64,000 nucleotides of DNA, from assembly GCA_965220365.1 (NCBI GenBank), contig OZ244823.1, forward strand, positions 2,046,001 to 2,110,000, in the 5' to 3' direction. This DNA is from Bin80 sp965220365. Its GTDB lineage: Bacteria > Bacteroidota > Rhodothermia > Rhodothermales > Bin80. A program made the translations under genes and the position numbers. The notes beneath the pieces are model-generated. The model had not been told where the DNA came from. It ran no database searches and saw nothing but the letters and a program-made list of their open reading frames with translations. Shown here piece after piece: positions 8,440 through 17,884 of this stretch (positions within the stretch are counted from its first letter, which is position 1; the number at the start of each line of letters is the position of its first letter).

Positions 8440-8517
8440 GGGACAATCTGTTCCTTCTGGAAAAATGCCAGGAATTTTATGTGGTTGTTAGATCGTTTTA
8501 AGGCAACACTGAGATAG
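8440..8517 (+). pseudogene. Possible remnant of a thioredoxin-like gene start
   Basis: After the cassette 3 propeller gene the sequence TTCTGGAAAAATGCCAGGAATTT and the following GTTAGATCGTTTTAAGGCAAC resemble the start of the membrane protein gene at 6255 (TTCTGCAAAAGAATATGAAAAA and GGATCGTTTGTTGGCGC). The open frame ends within a few codons. This is inferred by eye only; it would mean that cassettes 2 and 3 once shared the same three-gene layout. Confidence 0.35.
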
Positions 8518-8570
8518 GTGGCATTGGATGAGCGAACAATGCATAAAGTGTTTGTTAAAACCCGTCCGAT

Positions 8571-8616
8571 AAGGAGGTATACTAGAGGCGAAGGCTAGCA
8601 AGCCTTATGTCTCCTT
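8571..8616 (+). promoter_or_regulatory. Structured leader upstream of gltX
   Basis: Two nested stems: AAGGAG 8571-8576 with CTCCTT 8611-8616, enclosing AAGGCT 8591-8596 with AGCCTT 8601-8606 around an AGCA loop. The structure ends 34 bases before the gltX start. It has no T-rich tail, so it is more likely a 5' leader element than a terminator. It is not recognised as a known riboswitch. Confidence 0.35.
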
Positions 8617-8650
8617 AAGATGAATCAATCACAATTACTCAAATTTCATC

Positions 8651-10132
8651 GTGGGTACGCAAGAATCCAATCCCTCGTCAATCCGTGTTAGATTTGCCCC
8701 AAGCCCCACAGGTTATCTGCATATCGGGGGCCTAAGGACAGCGCTTTATTGCTATCTGTTTGCACGCAGTCAGGGAGGTCGTCTGGTTCTTCGCATCGAA
8801 GACACCGATCGTGCACGGTTTGTTGCAGATGCCGAGAACGATATTGCTCAGGCATTGCAGTGGTGTGGCTTAGAGGTTGATGAGGGGCCGCAGCAGGGAG
8901 GTAACTATGGCCCTTATCGCCAGTCGGAACGCCAGTCTCTGTATGTTAAATATGCGGAGTCGCTGGTGGCTTCCGGACATGCTTATTATGCGTTCGATTC
9001 TCCAGATTCGATTGCTGCACTCCGGAAAACCAATGCAGCGTACGGGATAGAAACGCGGCATCAGATGGATAACAGCCTAACTCAATCCGGTGAGGTTGTT
9101 CGACAGCGTTTGGACGCAAAAGAGGAGCATGTCATCCGGCTGCATGTTCCTGAGAACGAAGTGGTGCGGTTCCATGATCTCATCAAAGGGACAGTGAGGG
9201 TCTCTTCTGAAAGTATTGATGATCAGGTTCTGATCAAGTCGGATGGCATGCCGACCTATCATTTAGCAAACGTGGTGGATGACCATCATATGGTGATTTC
9301 CCACGTGATCCGAGGAGATGAATGGATCCCCTCTACCTCCAAACATATTCTGCTTTATCAGATGTTTGGTTGGCAGCCGCCCAAGATGGCGCATTTGCCG
9401 TTGATTTTGAGCCCAACCGGCGGAAAACTCTCCAAGCGAAGTGCAGAGCGGCAGGGGATTCCAATCAACGTGCGGGATTATCGCGCACGTGGGTTTGAGC
9501 CCGAGGCCGTCGTGAATTTTCTTGCTTTCCTGGGATGGAATCCCGGGTCAGAAGACGAGGTGTTCGGGCTCAAAGATTTAGAGCAGGTATTCAGCCTGGA
9601 ACGGGTTGGTTCAGCGCCAGCGCAATTTGATCTGAATAAGCTGAACTGGTTCAATGGCCAGCATCTCCGACATCTAGATATAGAAGCACTCGCCAATCGG
9701 GTTCTGCCATTTCTCGAAGTACATGGGATTCAGGTTCAGGATCATCGTTATTTGCAGGAGGTGTGTATTCTGGTTCGCGACCGACTGGAGCATGCAGAAG
9801 ATCTCTCCACCCGATTCAGCTACTGCTTCGTAGATCCAGACGAGTTTGATCCGGCTGGTGTCAAAAAACGATGGAAGGTAGATGCAGCAGATTTGGTACA
9901 GGGATACGCAGACCGCCTGGAGGCAATTAAATCGTTTGATGAAGAAACACTTGAAACGGAGCTTAGAGCATTGGCAGAGCAGCGTGGAGTAGGGGCGGGG
10001 CGGATCATTCATCCGGTACGGCTTGCAGTCAGCGGAACCACCGCGGGGCCAAGCCTCTTCGCACTTCTTCGTGCACTGGGCCGGGATACATGTGTCCGAC
10101 GCCTACGGAGTGCAGTACGCATCCTGGGCTGA
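8651..10132 (+). CDS. gltX: Glutamyl-tRNA synthetase
   Basis: Charges tRNA-Glu with glutamate in the cytoplasm. The 493-residue class I synthetase has the HIGH-like motif in FAPSPTGYLHIGG near the N-terminus and the KMSKS-like motif KLSKR at residues 259-263. The C-terminal anticodon-binding part is of normal length. The start is GTG with no clear Shine-Dalgarno sequence; ATG alternatives lie well inside the Rossmann fold. Because a separate glnS is present next door, this is probably a discriminating enzyme that does not need to misacylate tRNA-Gln. The ACT-domain gene begins 4 bases after its stop. Confidence 0.95.
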   Translation: MGTQESNPSSIRVRFAPSPTGYLHIGGLRTALYCYLFARSQGGRLVLRIEDTDRARFVADAENDIAQALQWCGLEVDEGPQQGGNYGPYRQSERQSLYVKYAESLVASGHAYYAFDSPDSIAALRKTNAAYGIETRHQMDNSLTQSGEVVRQRLDAKEEHVIRLHVPENEVVRFHDLIKGTVRVSSESIDDQVLIKSDGMPTYHLANVVDDHHMVISHVIRGDEWIPSTSKHILLYQMFGWQPPKMAHLPLILSPTGGKLSKRSAERQGIPINVRDYRARGFEPEAVVNFLAFLGWNPGSEDEVFGLKDLEQVFSLERVGSAPAQFDLNKLNWFNGQHLRHLDIEALANRVLPFLEVHGIQVQDHRYLQEVCILVRDRLEHAEDLSTRFSYCFVDPDEFDPAGVKKRWKVDAADLVQGYADRLEAIKSFDEETLETELRALAEQRGVGAGRIIHPVRLAVSGTTAGPSLFALLRALGRDTCVRRLRSAVRILG

Positions 10133-10136
10133 TAAA

Positions 10137-10529
10137 ATGGTGCTCATCGAATATCCAGAGCGCTATGCGGTACTTCGCTTTCCACCTTCAAGCAAAATTC
10201 CCGCGTGGGCAAAACGAGGACTGTTCACATCAATTACACGAACACCAGAGGAGCTTTCCGTGATTTGTCAGGAGTCCCGAATTCCGCCGGAGCAGGCTGC
10301 GGAGCGCGGATGGTATTTGATGGGTTGTCAGGGTCCACTGGATTTTTTTGCTGTGGGGATCCTGGCTGAGCTTGCGGGCACACTGGCAGATGCAGATCTC
10401 TCGATCCTCACGGTCGCGACCTATGACACCGATTATTTTCTGACTCGAGATCCGAATAGAGCCCGCACGGTACTCCAAGAGGCCGGTCACGAGGTGATTC
10501 GGGCAAGCTCTTCGGAAACCAGTACCTGA
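10137..10529 (+). CDS. ACT-domain protein (COG3603-like)
   Basis: A 130-residue protein beginning MVLIEYPERYAVLRFPP. It has the family pattern PAWA, SITRTPEELSVIC, ERGW, GPLDFFAVGILAELAG and STYDTDYFL-like ATYDTDYFL, seen in small two-ACT-domain proteins that probably bind amino acids. The start at 10137 leaves 4 bases after gltX. The frame is open further upstream to 10023, but that extension would lie within gltX and does not match the family. The last 43 bases overlap the 3' end of glnS on the other strand. The ligand is unknown; linkage to Glu and Gln synthetases is suggestive only. Confidence 0.75.
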   Translation: MVLIEYPERYAVLRFPPSSKIPAWAKRGLFTSITRTPEELSVICQESRIPPEQAAERGWYLMGCQGPLDFFAVGILAELAGTLADADLSILTVATYDTDYFLTRDPNRARTVLQEAGHEVIRASSSETST

Positions 10530-12751
10530 ACTTGCTTTGGGTTCGCTTTTCCGTGTGAGCGCTTCATAACCTGTCCCACAAAAAAGCCCAGTAATCCAAC
10601 CTTACCGGCCGCATAAGCCTGGACGCGGTCGCTGTATTCATTTAGAACGTCAGCAATCATTTTTTTGAGTGCATCAGGGTCGCTCATAATTGAATCCTGC
10701 ACATGGGCAAGCAGCTCAGTGGGGGATTCATCGGTAGTAAACATAAGCTTGAGCACTTCACGGGTTTCGTGGGAACTGGCCACCCCACAGTCAACCAACT
10801 GGACCAACTGTGAGAACTTATTCGGTCCAAAAGGCAGGTCTGAGAGTGAACAACCCTTTAGAGCGGGCAGAAGCTGATTCGCCATCCAGTTTCCAACAGA
10901 CGCGGGTGGGGCAGATTCTGAGGCTTCTTCAAAGAATGCCTGTGCCCCGGGTACCTGATAAATGGCCAGACCCGTTGCCATACTCAGCCCACTCCGCTGC
11001 AGCCACTGTTTCTCATCCGATGTCAGAGGGCGCTGAGTACCTTGGGGTTTACTTTTTTCGGGTGCAGCGGCAACTGGTTTGCTTCTGGCTTTTGATGGGG
11101 AGTCTCGAAGGGGAACAATGCAGTTAAAGACGGGCTGGAATTCTCCAATGAATTTTGGATCACGCCAGTAATATCCAAGGCGGACGAACTGGTACCTTTG
11201 ATCAAGCGGGTCATTTGCCACACTGGGCTCAATACGTGCATGGCCATGCTCAATGAGAGAAGAGGGATTGAGGTCAGCCCAAAGCTCCCCTTCTGATATG
11301 GGCACAGATAATAAGTGGTGATACTCTCGGACCGTGACCGGGAGGGACTGCTTGGCATCCACCCAGTGGATGGTTCCCTGGGGTTTTGGGGTGGAAGTAT
11401 GTGAAGAATCCGTCCCACTTCGCGTCCCTTCTACCAATTCGCAGTGCAGGTGCGTCACTTGTCCATGATCATTTTTCTCAACATGGGTGCAGCGGATGAT
11501 ATATGCATGGCGCAAGCGAACAATCCCATCCGGGGTTAATCTTCGGAAGCCCTTCGGTGGATCCTCAGAAAAATCGCTCCGCTCAATCAGGATTTCGTTG
11601 GAGAACGGGAGAGAGCGACTACCTGTACGCGGAATATCGTGAGGCCAGTAGGGGGCCTGGATATTCTCTTCGTGATCCTCCGGCAAGTTCGTCAGTGTGA
11701 CGGGGAGAGGATCTTGGACACAATGAACGCGTGGGGCATGCTGATTCAGGTTATTGCGGATGCAGTATTCCAGGAGGGCGGGATCATGTGTGCTATCAAC
11801 TTTGGTCGTTCCCACTGACTCGCAAAATGTCCGAATTGCTTCGGGGCGTATCCCCCTTCGTTTGAGCCCGGCCAGAGTAGGCATGCGCGGATCACTCCAG
11901 CCATCTACAACATGTTCCTGGACTAGATCCAGCAACTTGCGCTTTGAAGTGACGCTGTATTCTAAATTCAGTCTCGCAAACTCGTATTGCCGAGGACGGG
12001 GGTTAATCTCAAGAGCATCCAGATACCAGTCGTAGAGAACACGGTTGGTAGAAAATTCAAGAGTACAGATCGAGTGTGTGACTCCCTCGATGGCATCTGA
12101 TTGCCCATGTGCCCAGTCGTAGAATGGATAGATGCACCACTGATCTCCTCTGCGGTAATGCGTCGCATGCCGAACACGGTACATGAGTGGGTCACGCATT
12201 TTCATGTTTGGGTGTGCCATGTCAATCTTGGCACGAAGGACACAGGCGCCATCGTCAAACTGCCCCAGACGCATGGCCTGGAACCGATCCAGGTTTTCTT
12301 CTGGTGAGCGATCGCGATACGGGCTATGGCTCCCGGCAGAAGTAACAGTGCCCCGCATTCCCCGGATAATATTTTCAGGAGAATCGTCAACGTATGCCAA
12401 CCCTTTTTGGATAAGTTGGCATGCCCACTCATACAGCGTTTCAAAATAATCAGAGGCGTAGTACTCATGCTCACCCCAATCAAAGCCCAGCCATCGCAGA
12501 TCTCGCTTGATGGCATCCACGTATTTCTGGTCTTCTGTTTCGGGGTTGGTGTCATCAAAACGTAAATGACACTGGCCGCCGTATTCGGCGGCTAACCCGA
12601 AATTCAGGGTGCTACTCTTTGCGTGCCCAATATGCAGAAATCCATTCGGCTCGGGTGGAAATCGCACAACGATGCGTTCATGTGTCCCTGCATCAAGGTC
12701 ACTGTTGATGATCGCTCGGATAAAATCACTGGCAGTTGATGATTGTGTCAT
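10487..12751 (-). CDS. glnS: Glutaminyl-tRNA synthetase with C-terminal YqeY/GatB-like domain
   Basis: Charges tRNA-Gln directly. The 754-residue protein has HIGH at residues 40-43 and a KMSKS-type motif SKRKL in YSVTSKRKLLDL, followed by the two beta-barrel anticodon-binding domains. Residues from about 577 to the end form an added domain ending in GFFVGQVMKRSHGKANPK, the signature of the YqeY/GatB tail. This fusion is known from Deinococcus GlnRS, where the tail helps bind tRNA; typical GlnRS is about 550 residues. The gene follows meaB by 100 bases on the minus strand and converges with the ACT-domain gene. Confidence 0.93.
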   Translation of the reverse strand: MTQSSTASDFIRAIINSDLDAGTHERIVVRFPPEPNGFLHIGHAKSSTLNFGLAAEYGGQCHLRFDDTNPETEDQKYVDAIKRDLRWLGFDWGEHEYYASDYFETLYEWACQLIQKGLAYVDDSPENIIRGMRGTVTSAGSHSPYRDRSPEENLDRFQAMRLGQFDDGACVLRAKIDMAHPNMKMRDPLMYRVRHATHYRRGDQWCIYPFYDWAHGQSDAIEGVTHSICTLEFSTNRVLYDWYLDALEINPRPRQYEFARLNLEYSVTSKRKLLDLVQEHVVDGWSDPRMPTLAGLKRRGIRPEAIRTFCESVGTTKVDSTHDPALLEYCIRNNLNQHAPRVHCVQDPLPVTLTNLPEDHEENIQAPYWPHDIPRTGSRSLPFSNEILIERSDFSEDPPKGFRRLTPDGIVRLRHAYIIRCTHVEKNDHGQVTHLHCELVEGTRSGTDSSHTSTPKPQGTIHWVDAKQSLPVTVREYHHLLSVPISEGELWADLNPSSLIEHGHARIEPSVANDPLDQRYQFVRLGYYWRDPKFIGEFQPVFNCIVPLRDSPSKARSKPVAAAPEKSKPQGTQRPLTSDEKQWLQRSGLSMATGLAIYQVPGAQAFFEEASESAPPASVGNWMANQLLPALKGCSLSDLPFGPNKFSQLVQLVDCGVASSHETREVLKLMFTTDESPTELLAHVQDSIMSDPDALKKMIADVLNEYSDRVQAYAAGKVGLLGFFVGQVMKRSHGKANPKQVQVLVSEELARITS

Positions 12752-12851
12752 TGAATCAGAAGGGGGGATTTATAGATTATGTAGGTTGGATTTCTGTCGA
12801 ATGAACCCTGCACACATGGCATGTAGGGCAGAGTCAAATGAATTGCAAATT

Positions 12852-13823
12852 TCATCGTTCACGAAGTAAAATGTGGGCCGCCTCGTTGATTGTACACTCG
12901 CCCTGGATGACTTGGTTCTGAAGCTTCTGCAGTTCATGCTGGAGGTCTTCAGATTTACTGAAGCGTGTCAAAAGGAGTCCTTTTGCAGCTTCAAAGATCG
13001 CAAATTTGATCTGTTCATGACGCCTTCGATCGAGTTGTCCATTTTTTCTCGCTGTGTGCTCAAACTCTTTAATCGCATCCCAGATATCCGCAACCCCAGT
13101 ATTTTCGAGTGCACTGCTGATCATGACTTTAGGAATGGCGGAGCGATTGGGAGAAAGGGCAAGTGCACGCCGGTAAGTTTTGGCAGTGATAGAGGCCTTC
13201 TGTTCCAGGGGGCCGTCTGCCTTGGAGACGGCAATAAGATCTGCGGTCTCAAGAATGCCGCGCTTGATTCCCTGTAGTTCGTCACCGGCATGTGCCAGTA
13301 CCAGCAAAAGAACCACATCAGCTATCTGTCGTGCAGCATATTCTCCCTGACCGGTGCCAACCGTTTCAACCAGAACAGGGTTATATCCTGCGGCATCACA
13401 AAGAAGGATTGCAGAGCGTGTGGCATGGGCAAGCCCACCCGTGATGGTTCCTGAGGGGGAGGGGCGAATGAACGAGTCAGGATGTTTTGCAAGCCGGGGC
13501 ATACGTGTTTTATCACCCAGAATACTTCCACCGGTTCGGGGACTGGATGGATCAATCGTCAGGACAGCAACTTTACTTCCCGACTCAATCAAGTGCATCC
13601 CAAGCGCCTCAATGAACGTGCTTTTTCCGACCCCGGGAGCACCAGTGACTGCAACGCGGAGGGCGGTATCCGTTTTGGGAGGCAGAGAGCTGAGTAGACG
13701 TTCCGATGTTTCCTGATCTGCCTCCAGTGTGCTTTCTAGGAGCGTAATCCCCTGGCTGAGGCTCATCCGATCCCCAGCCAGAATCCCCCTCACCAATGGT
13801 TCAATTTCAGGATTTCGGAGCAT
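12852..13823 (-). CDS. meaB: Methylmalonyl-CoA mutase-associated GTPase MeaB
   Basis: A G3E-family GTPase chaperone that protects the mutase and helps load adenosylcobalamin. It has the P-loop GAPGVGKST, the DPSSPRTGGSILGDKTRM block, ETVGTGQGE and an SKAD guanine-specificity motif. ATG at 13823 gives 323 residues, close to the family length. The open frame extends to 13961, but the added 46 residues read through the end of mutB and are unlikely to be used. The chosen start lies 17 bases inside mutB, so the genes are probably coupled. Confidence 0.92.
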   Translation of the reverse strand: MLRNPEIEPLVRGILAGDRMSLSQGITLLESTLEADQETSERLLSSLPPKTDTALRVAVTGAPGVGKSTFIEALGMHLIESGSKVAVLTIDPSSPRTGGSILGDKTRMPRLAKHPDSFIRPSPSGTITGGLAHATRSAILLCDAAGYNPVLVETVGTGQGEYAARQIADVVLLLVLAHAGDELQGIKRGILETADLIAVSKADGPLEQKASITAKTYRRALALSPNRSAIPKVMISSALENTGVADIWDAIKEFEHTARKNGQLDRRRHEQIKFAIFEAAKGLLLTRFSKSEDLQHELQKLQNQVIQGECTINEAAHILLRER

Positions 13824-15918
13824 AATCATCCAGTAAACGATGCAGAATCGTAATTGCTGCCTCTGCAATGATGGTTCCAGGGCCAAAAATTTCCCGGACC
13901 CCCGACTGGTGAAGTAAGGGATAGTCTTCGGCTGGAATGATTCCTCCGACAACGACTTCAATATCGGTCCGGTGATGCTGCTCCAAAATATTCATGAACT
14001 CAGGCACAAGCGTTCTGTGAGCGCCGGCAAGACTGGAAATGCCCGCAATATGAACATCATTCTCAATCGCCTGGCGAGCCACTTCTTCAGGGGATTGAAA
14101 AAGTGGTCCCACATCCACGTCAAATCCCAGATCGGCAAATGCCGTGGCAATCACACGTGCCCCACGATCATGTCCATCCAGGCCAAGCTTCGCGACCAGG
14201 ATCCGCGGCCGGCGTCCTGTGTGGTCTGCAAACTGATCTGCAAGGAGCCGGGCGCGATCAGTAGCTTGATCGGTTTCCATAACGGCAGAGTAAATACCGG
14301 TGACGGTTTCGTTGTGGGCAGTATAACGGCCAAACACGGTTTCGAGGGCATTGGAGATCTCTCCCAGTGTCACACGGTTTCGCGCTGCCTCTACTGCGGC
14401 ATCCAGTAAATTTAAGCTCTTTTGGGATGTGGCAGCGTGCAGCTTTTCCAGGGACCCACGTACTTTTGTCATGTCTCTGGATTTTCTCAGTTCTTCTAAT
14501 CGGCGGGACTGATTGGCAAGCACCTCCGCATTGTCGACTCGAAGTAGCGGGATCTCGGTATTTGCCCCGGATTGGAAGGCATTCACGCCGACAATGATTT
14601 CGTCTCCCTGATCAATGCGCGCCTGTTTGGCGGCAGCGGCCTCCTCGATCCTCATCTTGGGAAAGCCGGTCGCAATGGCCTTCGTCATGCCTCCCATCGA
14701 CTCAATTTCCTGGATGTGCCTCCATGCCTGGTGTGCTAATGTGTGAGTTAGATGTTCAACTAGGTAGGAACCTCCCCAGGGGTCGATCGCACGGGTCAGC
14801 TTTGACTCCTCCCGCAGGATCAGCTGCGTATTGCGGGCAACTCTGGCAGCGTGTGTTGAAGGAAGTGCAAGTGCTTCATCCAGTGCATTCGTGTGTAGCG
14901 ACTGGGTTTGGCCACAAACGGCAGAGAGTGCCTCGAGGGTAGTGCGAGCTACATTATTATGGGGATCCTGTGCAGCAAGGCTGTAGCCTGAGGTCTGACA
15001 GTGCATGCGCAGGGCCATGGACCTCGGGTTCCGGGGAGCAAATGGTTGGATGAGCCTGGCCCAGAGTAGGCGGGCAGCCCGGAGCTTGGCAATCTCTGTA
15101 AAATGGTCCATGCCAATCCCGAAGAAAAAGGAGAGTCTCGGTGCAAAGGAATCAATTTCCAGGCCGCGACCAAGACCGGTGCGTACGTATTCGAGTCCGT
15201 TGGCAAGTGTATAGGCAAGCTCCAGGTCAGCGGGCGCTCCGGCTTCATGCATGTGGTACCCGCTGACGGACACAGGATTGAATCGGGGCATTTTATGGGC
15301 ACACCATTGAATAATATCCCCTGTAATGCGCATGGAAGATGCAGGCGGGTAGATATAGGTATTGCGCACCATGAATTCTTTCAGAATGTCGTTCTGAATA
15401 GTACCACTAAGCTGGTTAGGTTGCACCCCGAATTCCTCTGCCGCTACGATGAAAAATGCCATGATGGGTAGCACCGCGCCGTTCATGGTCATGGACACGC
15501 TCATATTCGCAAGCGGGATATCTGCAAACAGGATCTGCATATCCTCAACGCTGTCAATTGCAACTCCTGCCTGTCCAACATCACCATGGACGAATACATG
15601 GTCGGAGTCATATCCTCTGTGTGTCGGGAGATCAAAGGCGACCGAGAGTCCGCGCTGGCCCGCCGCCAGTGCATTTTTATAAAAAGTATTGGATTCTTCT
15701 GCCGTGGAAAATCCGGCATATTGCCGGATCGTCCATGGGCGCATCGTGTACATGGATGCATAGGGGCCGCGCAGGAAGGGGGGGATGCCTGCAGCATAAT
15801 CCAGATGCTCAAATGCCTCCGCATCAGCGGCACCATACGGGAGGCTTTTTTCGCTGGGCTCAGTTCCAGAAGAGGTCCTGGATTGCTGGAAGGGGATGGA
15901 CGCAAAGTCAGGCCGCAT
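13807..15918 (-). CDS. mutB: Methylmalonyl-CoA mutase, large subunit
   Basis: Interconverts succinyl-CoA and (R)-methylmalonyl-CoA using adenosylcobalamin, linking propionate and the TCA cycle. The 703-residue subunit has the N-terminal TIM-barrel substrate domain (with TMRPWTIRQYAGFSTAEESN) and a C-terminal cobalamin domain. The Co-ligating signature D581-X-H583-X-X-G586 is in LGLDGHDRGARV. Its start overlaps the end of mutA by 11 bases, and its end overlaps meaB. The three genes form a clear functional operon for heterodimeric mutase. An alternative acyl-CoA mutase specificity cannot be excluded by eye. Confidence 0.95.
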   Translation of the reverse strand: MRPDFASIPFQQSRTSSGTEPSEKSLPYGAADAEAFEHLDYAAGIPPFLRGPYASMYTMRPWTIRQYAGFSTAEESNTFYKNALAAGQRGLSVAFDLPTHRGYDSDHVFVHGDVGQAGVAIDSVEDMQILFADIPLANMSVSMTMNGAVLPIMAFFIVAAEEFGVQPNQLSGTIQNDILKEFMVRNTYIYPPASSMRITGDIIQWCAHKMPRFNPVSVSGYHMHEAGAPADLELAYTLANGLEYVRTGLGRGLEIDSFAPRLSFFFGIGMDHFTEIAKLRAARLLWARLIQPFAPRNPRSMALRMHCQTSGYSLAAQDPHNNVARTTLEALSAVCGQTQSLHTNALDEALALPSTHAARVARNTQLILREESKLTRAIDPWGGSYLVEHLTHTLAHQAWRHIQEIESMGGMTKAIATGFPKMRIEEAAAAKQARIDQGDEIIVGVNAFQSGANTEIPLLRVDNAEVLANQSRRLEELRKSRDMTKVRGSLEKLHAATSQKSLNLLDAAVEAARNRVTLGEISNALETVFGRYTAHNETVTGIYSAVMETDQATDRARLLADQFADHTGRRPRILVAKLGLDGHDRGARVIATAFADLGFDVDVGPLFQSPEEVARQAIENDVHIAGISSLAGAHRTLVPEFMNILEQHHRTDIEVVVGGIIPAEDYPLLHQSGVREIFGPGTIIAEAAITILHRLLDDYAPKS

Positions 15919-17329
15919 GAGTCTCCAGCAGTTTTAAGAAGCGGTCGGCAGCAAGATGAAGTGGTTCCCCGACAGAGAGGCAAACTACTTCATTTTGAGC
16001 GTTCTGGGCCAGGAATCCCTCAGAGGTCTCCGTGACGGTAAGATCTGCCTCTTCAGGATGGATCGTGCATGCACATAAATCCAAAAGGCGTTGAAGCCAA
16101 GGATTGTCACACGTCCCGTGAATCATGACACGTGTCCGGCTACCTATCGCCTTCGCGCGAAGGCGAATATGTTCAAGCGGGGCGGCAATGCCCTTTGTTC
16201 GCGGGGCTATTTGCTCTACCTGATCAGAGAGGTAGGTATTGACACCCACGATGATCTCCTTGCCTGAGTAGACTGCGGCTCTTCTCTGCACACCTGCATG
16301 TTGGATCTCTTTTTCAATCCAAGGGGTTGCTTTTTGCAGTCCACCTCCCGTTTCAATCTTTTGAAAGAGTTTCCAGGCAGCGCGGCCAAGAGCATCCGTC
16401 AGGTGCTCAATCATCCAGGATCCCGCCGCTGCATCTGCAATGGTGCCGAGCCTCCCTTCGTGACGCAATATTTGCTGCATTCGCAGGCTCGACCCAACAC
16501 CGGAGGAGACCACCACGTTACAGCCTCCAAGAATCGCGGCCGCATACTGGAGGGTCTGGCGGACTAGGTGTGTGTCGGGATCCAGCACCGATTCATAGCG
16601 GCGGCTTGGGACTCCCACGACAGAAATGGTCTGTGTCTGCACAGAATAGGCCTGCAGAACCTTTCTCGCACACAGGCGCAGTGCACGCAATCGGGCAATG
16701 TCCAACAGATAGCGCTCCCCAACCGGAACACGAAAGTAGACATGTTCAGCGCTGCAGTCAGCTGCAAGCGCCGCCATCAGATCAGATAATTGTGCCAATC
16801 CGCAGGCCATCTCCTGCACATGAGTTGCGCCCTGATCATGCCAGATCTCAAGGTCAATGCACTCTGTCCATAACCCGGTTCCTGCTGCGGCCTGCAAATT
16901 TGTACGGCTTGATTGCGGTTGGGGGAGAATGGCTGCGCCACGAAGCTGCGCGGGTTCATATCCTTTTTTCTCTGTCTTGGTGCAAAGAGCCTGGATAAAT
17001 TCCAGGTCTACGCCCTCGCCGCGAAAAAAGAGAGGGATCCTTCCAAGGGGCAGTTCTTCTGGGATAGGGGTCGGCTCTGGCAGAACAAATCCCAGGGCTT
17101 CCGCACCAGCATCCAGAGCAGCCGCAGCATCCGACAGATCAACATCAGCACGGATGAGCCATCCACTGTAATCAAGTATAGGAGAGGGCTGCGATGCACC
17201 ACGTCGATAATATGGCTGGACTGCAATCCCCTCAATGGGTTGCCAGAATAGATCGTCCGGGATCAGATCCTCCCACTGTTTGTCTTCAACAGCGGGAAAA
17301 AAATTCAGTAAGTCCAGAGGCTCTCCCAT
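15908..17329 (-). CDS. mutA: Methylmalonyl-CoA mutase, small subunit, shortened
   Basis: The non-catalytic partner of MutB in heterodimeric mutases. The 473-residue protein keeps the barrel domain (segments such as ITQ-like VHVQEMACGLAQLSD, QAAAGTGLWTE and IEKEIQHAGVQRR). After it only about 90 residues remain where the cobalamin-like domain lies in family members of about 600 residues, and the DXHXXG motif is absent. The shortened tail still contains an alternating beta-alpha pattern. It is not frameshifted, so this looks like a natural short form. It lies 13 bases after the TrmH-type gene on the minus strand. Confidence 0.85.
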   Translation of the reverse strand: MGEPLDLLNFFPAVEDKQWEDLIPDDLFWQPIEGIAVQPYYRRGASQPSPILDYSGWLIRADVDLSDAAAALDAGAEALGFVLPEPTPIPEELPLGRIPLFFRGEGVDLEFIQALCTKTEKKGYEPAQLRGAAILPQPQSSRTNLQAAAGTGLWTECIDLEIWHDQGATHVQEMACGLAQLSDLMAALAADCSAEHVYFRVPVGERYLLDIARLRALRLCARKVLQAYSVQTQTISVVGVPSRRYESVLDPDTHLVRQTLQYAAAILGGCNVVVSSGVGSSLRMQQILRHEGRLGTIADAAAGSWMIEHLTDALGRAAWKLFQKIETGGGLQKATPWIEKEIQHAGVQRRAAVYSGKEIIVGVNTYLSDQVEQIAPRTKGIAAPLEHIRLRAKAIGSRTRVMIHGTCDNPWLQRLLDLCACTIHPEEADLTVTETSEGFLAQNAQNEVVCLSVGEPLHLAADRFLKLLETHAA

Positions 17330-17342
17330 CTGTAAAGGATGA

Positions 17343-17873
17343 TCACCCGTTCCGTAGGATTTTAATAAGGTCGAAGATAACGATGCCGTAGGCGACGGCC
17401 ACGTTCAGGGACTGCTTGGCACCATACTGCGGGATCTCCAGGGCATAGTCTGCCTGATTGATCAGGGACTGGTCCACCCCGGAGAGCTCGTTACCGATGA
17501 CCAGACAAAGTGGGAAATAGTCACGGGAAACCGCAGAAACGGGTATAGAAGAATCGGTAAGTTCCAAGACAGCTATGGTATAGCCCAGACTGCGTAAATT
17601 ATCAATTGCAACCGTCGCATCTGGTTCATAGCTCCAAGGCACCGTGTCCTGAGCACCGAGGGCCGTCTTGTGCATTTGGGGATTCTCGGGAGTTGCCGTA
17701 ATTCCCGTAAGAACTATATGCTCAACGAGGGCACCGTCCGAGCTGCGAAAGATGGAGCCTACATTGTGGACTGATCGTATATTGTCCAGCACAACGGTGA
17801 CCGGGTGACGTGGCAGCAGCCGGACCTGATCGGCAGATGGTCGATCAATTTCTTCATGACGAAGTTTTCGCAT
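17343..17873 (-). CDS. TrmH/SpoU-family RNA 2'-O-methyltransferase
   Basis: A 176-residue SPOUT methyltransferase that would methylate ribose in tRNA or rRNA with SAM. Visible motifs are the N-terminal LDNIRSVHNVGSIFRSSDG, the SAM-knot segment LVIGNELSGVD and IPQYGAKQSLNVAVAYGI near the end. ATG at 17873 is preferred; a TTG at 17897 would overlap the divergent cmk gene. It has no N-terminal substrate-binding extension, as in TrmL-like or TrmH-like minimal enzymes, so its target cannot be named. It is first in the minus-strand run that continues into mutA. Confidence 0.88.
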   Translation of the reverse strand: MRKLRHEEIDRPSADQVRLLPRHPVTVVLDNIRSVHNVGSIFRSSDGALVEHIVLTGITATPENPQMHKTALGAQDTVPWSYEPDATVAIDNLRSLGYTIAVLELTDSSIPVSAVSRDYFPLCLVIGNELSGVDQSLINQADYALEIPQYGAKQSLNVAVAYGIVIFDLIKILRNG

Positions 17874-17884
17874 CTTAAGTTGAA

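Noticed and set aside
10023..10136. N-terminal extension of the ACT-domain protein
   Set aside because: It would lie wholly inside gltX; the family begins at MVLIEYPERY.
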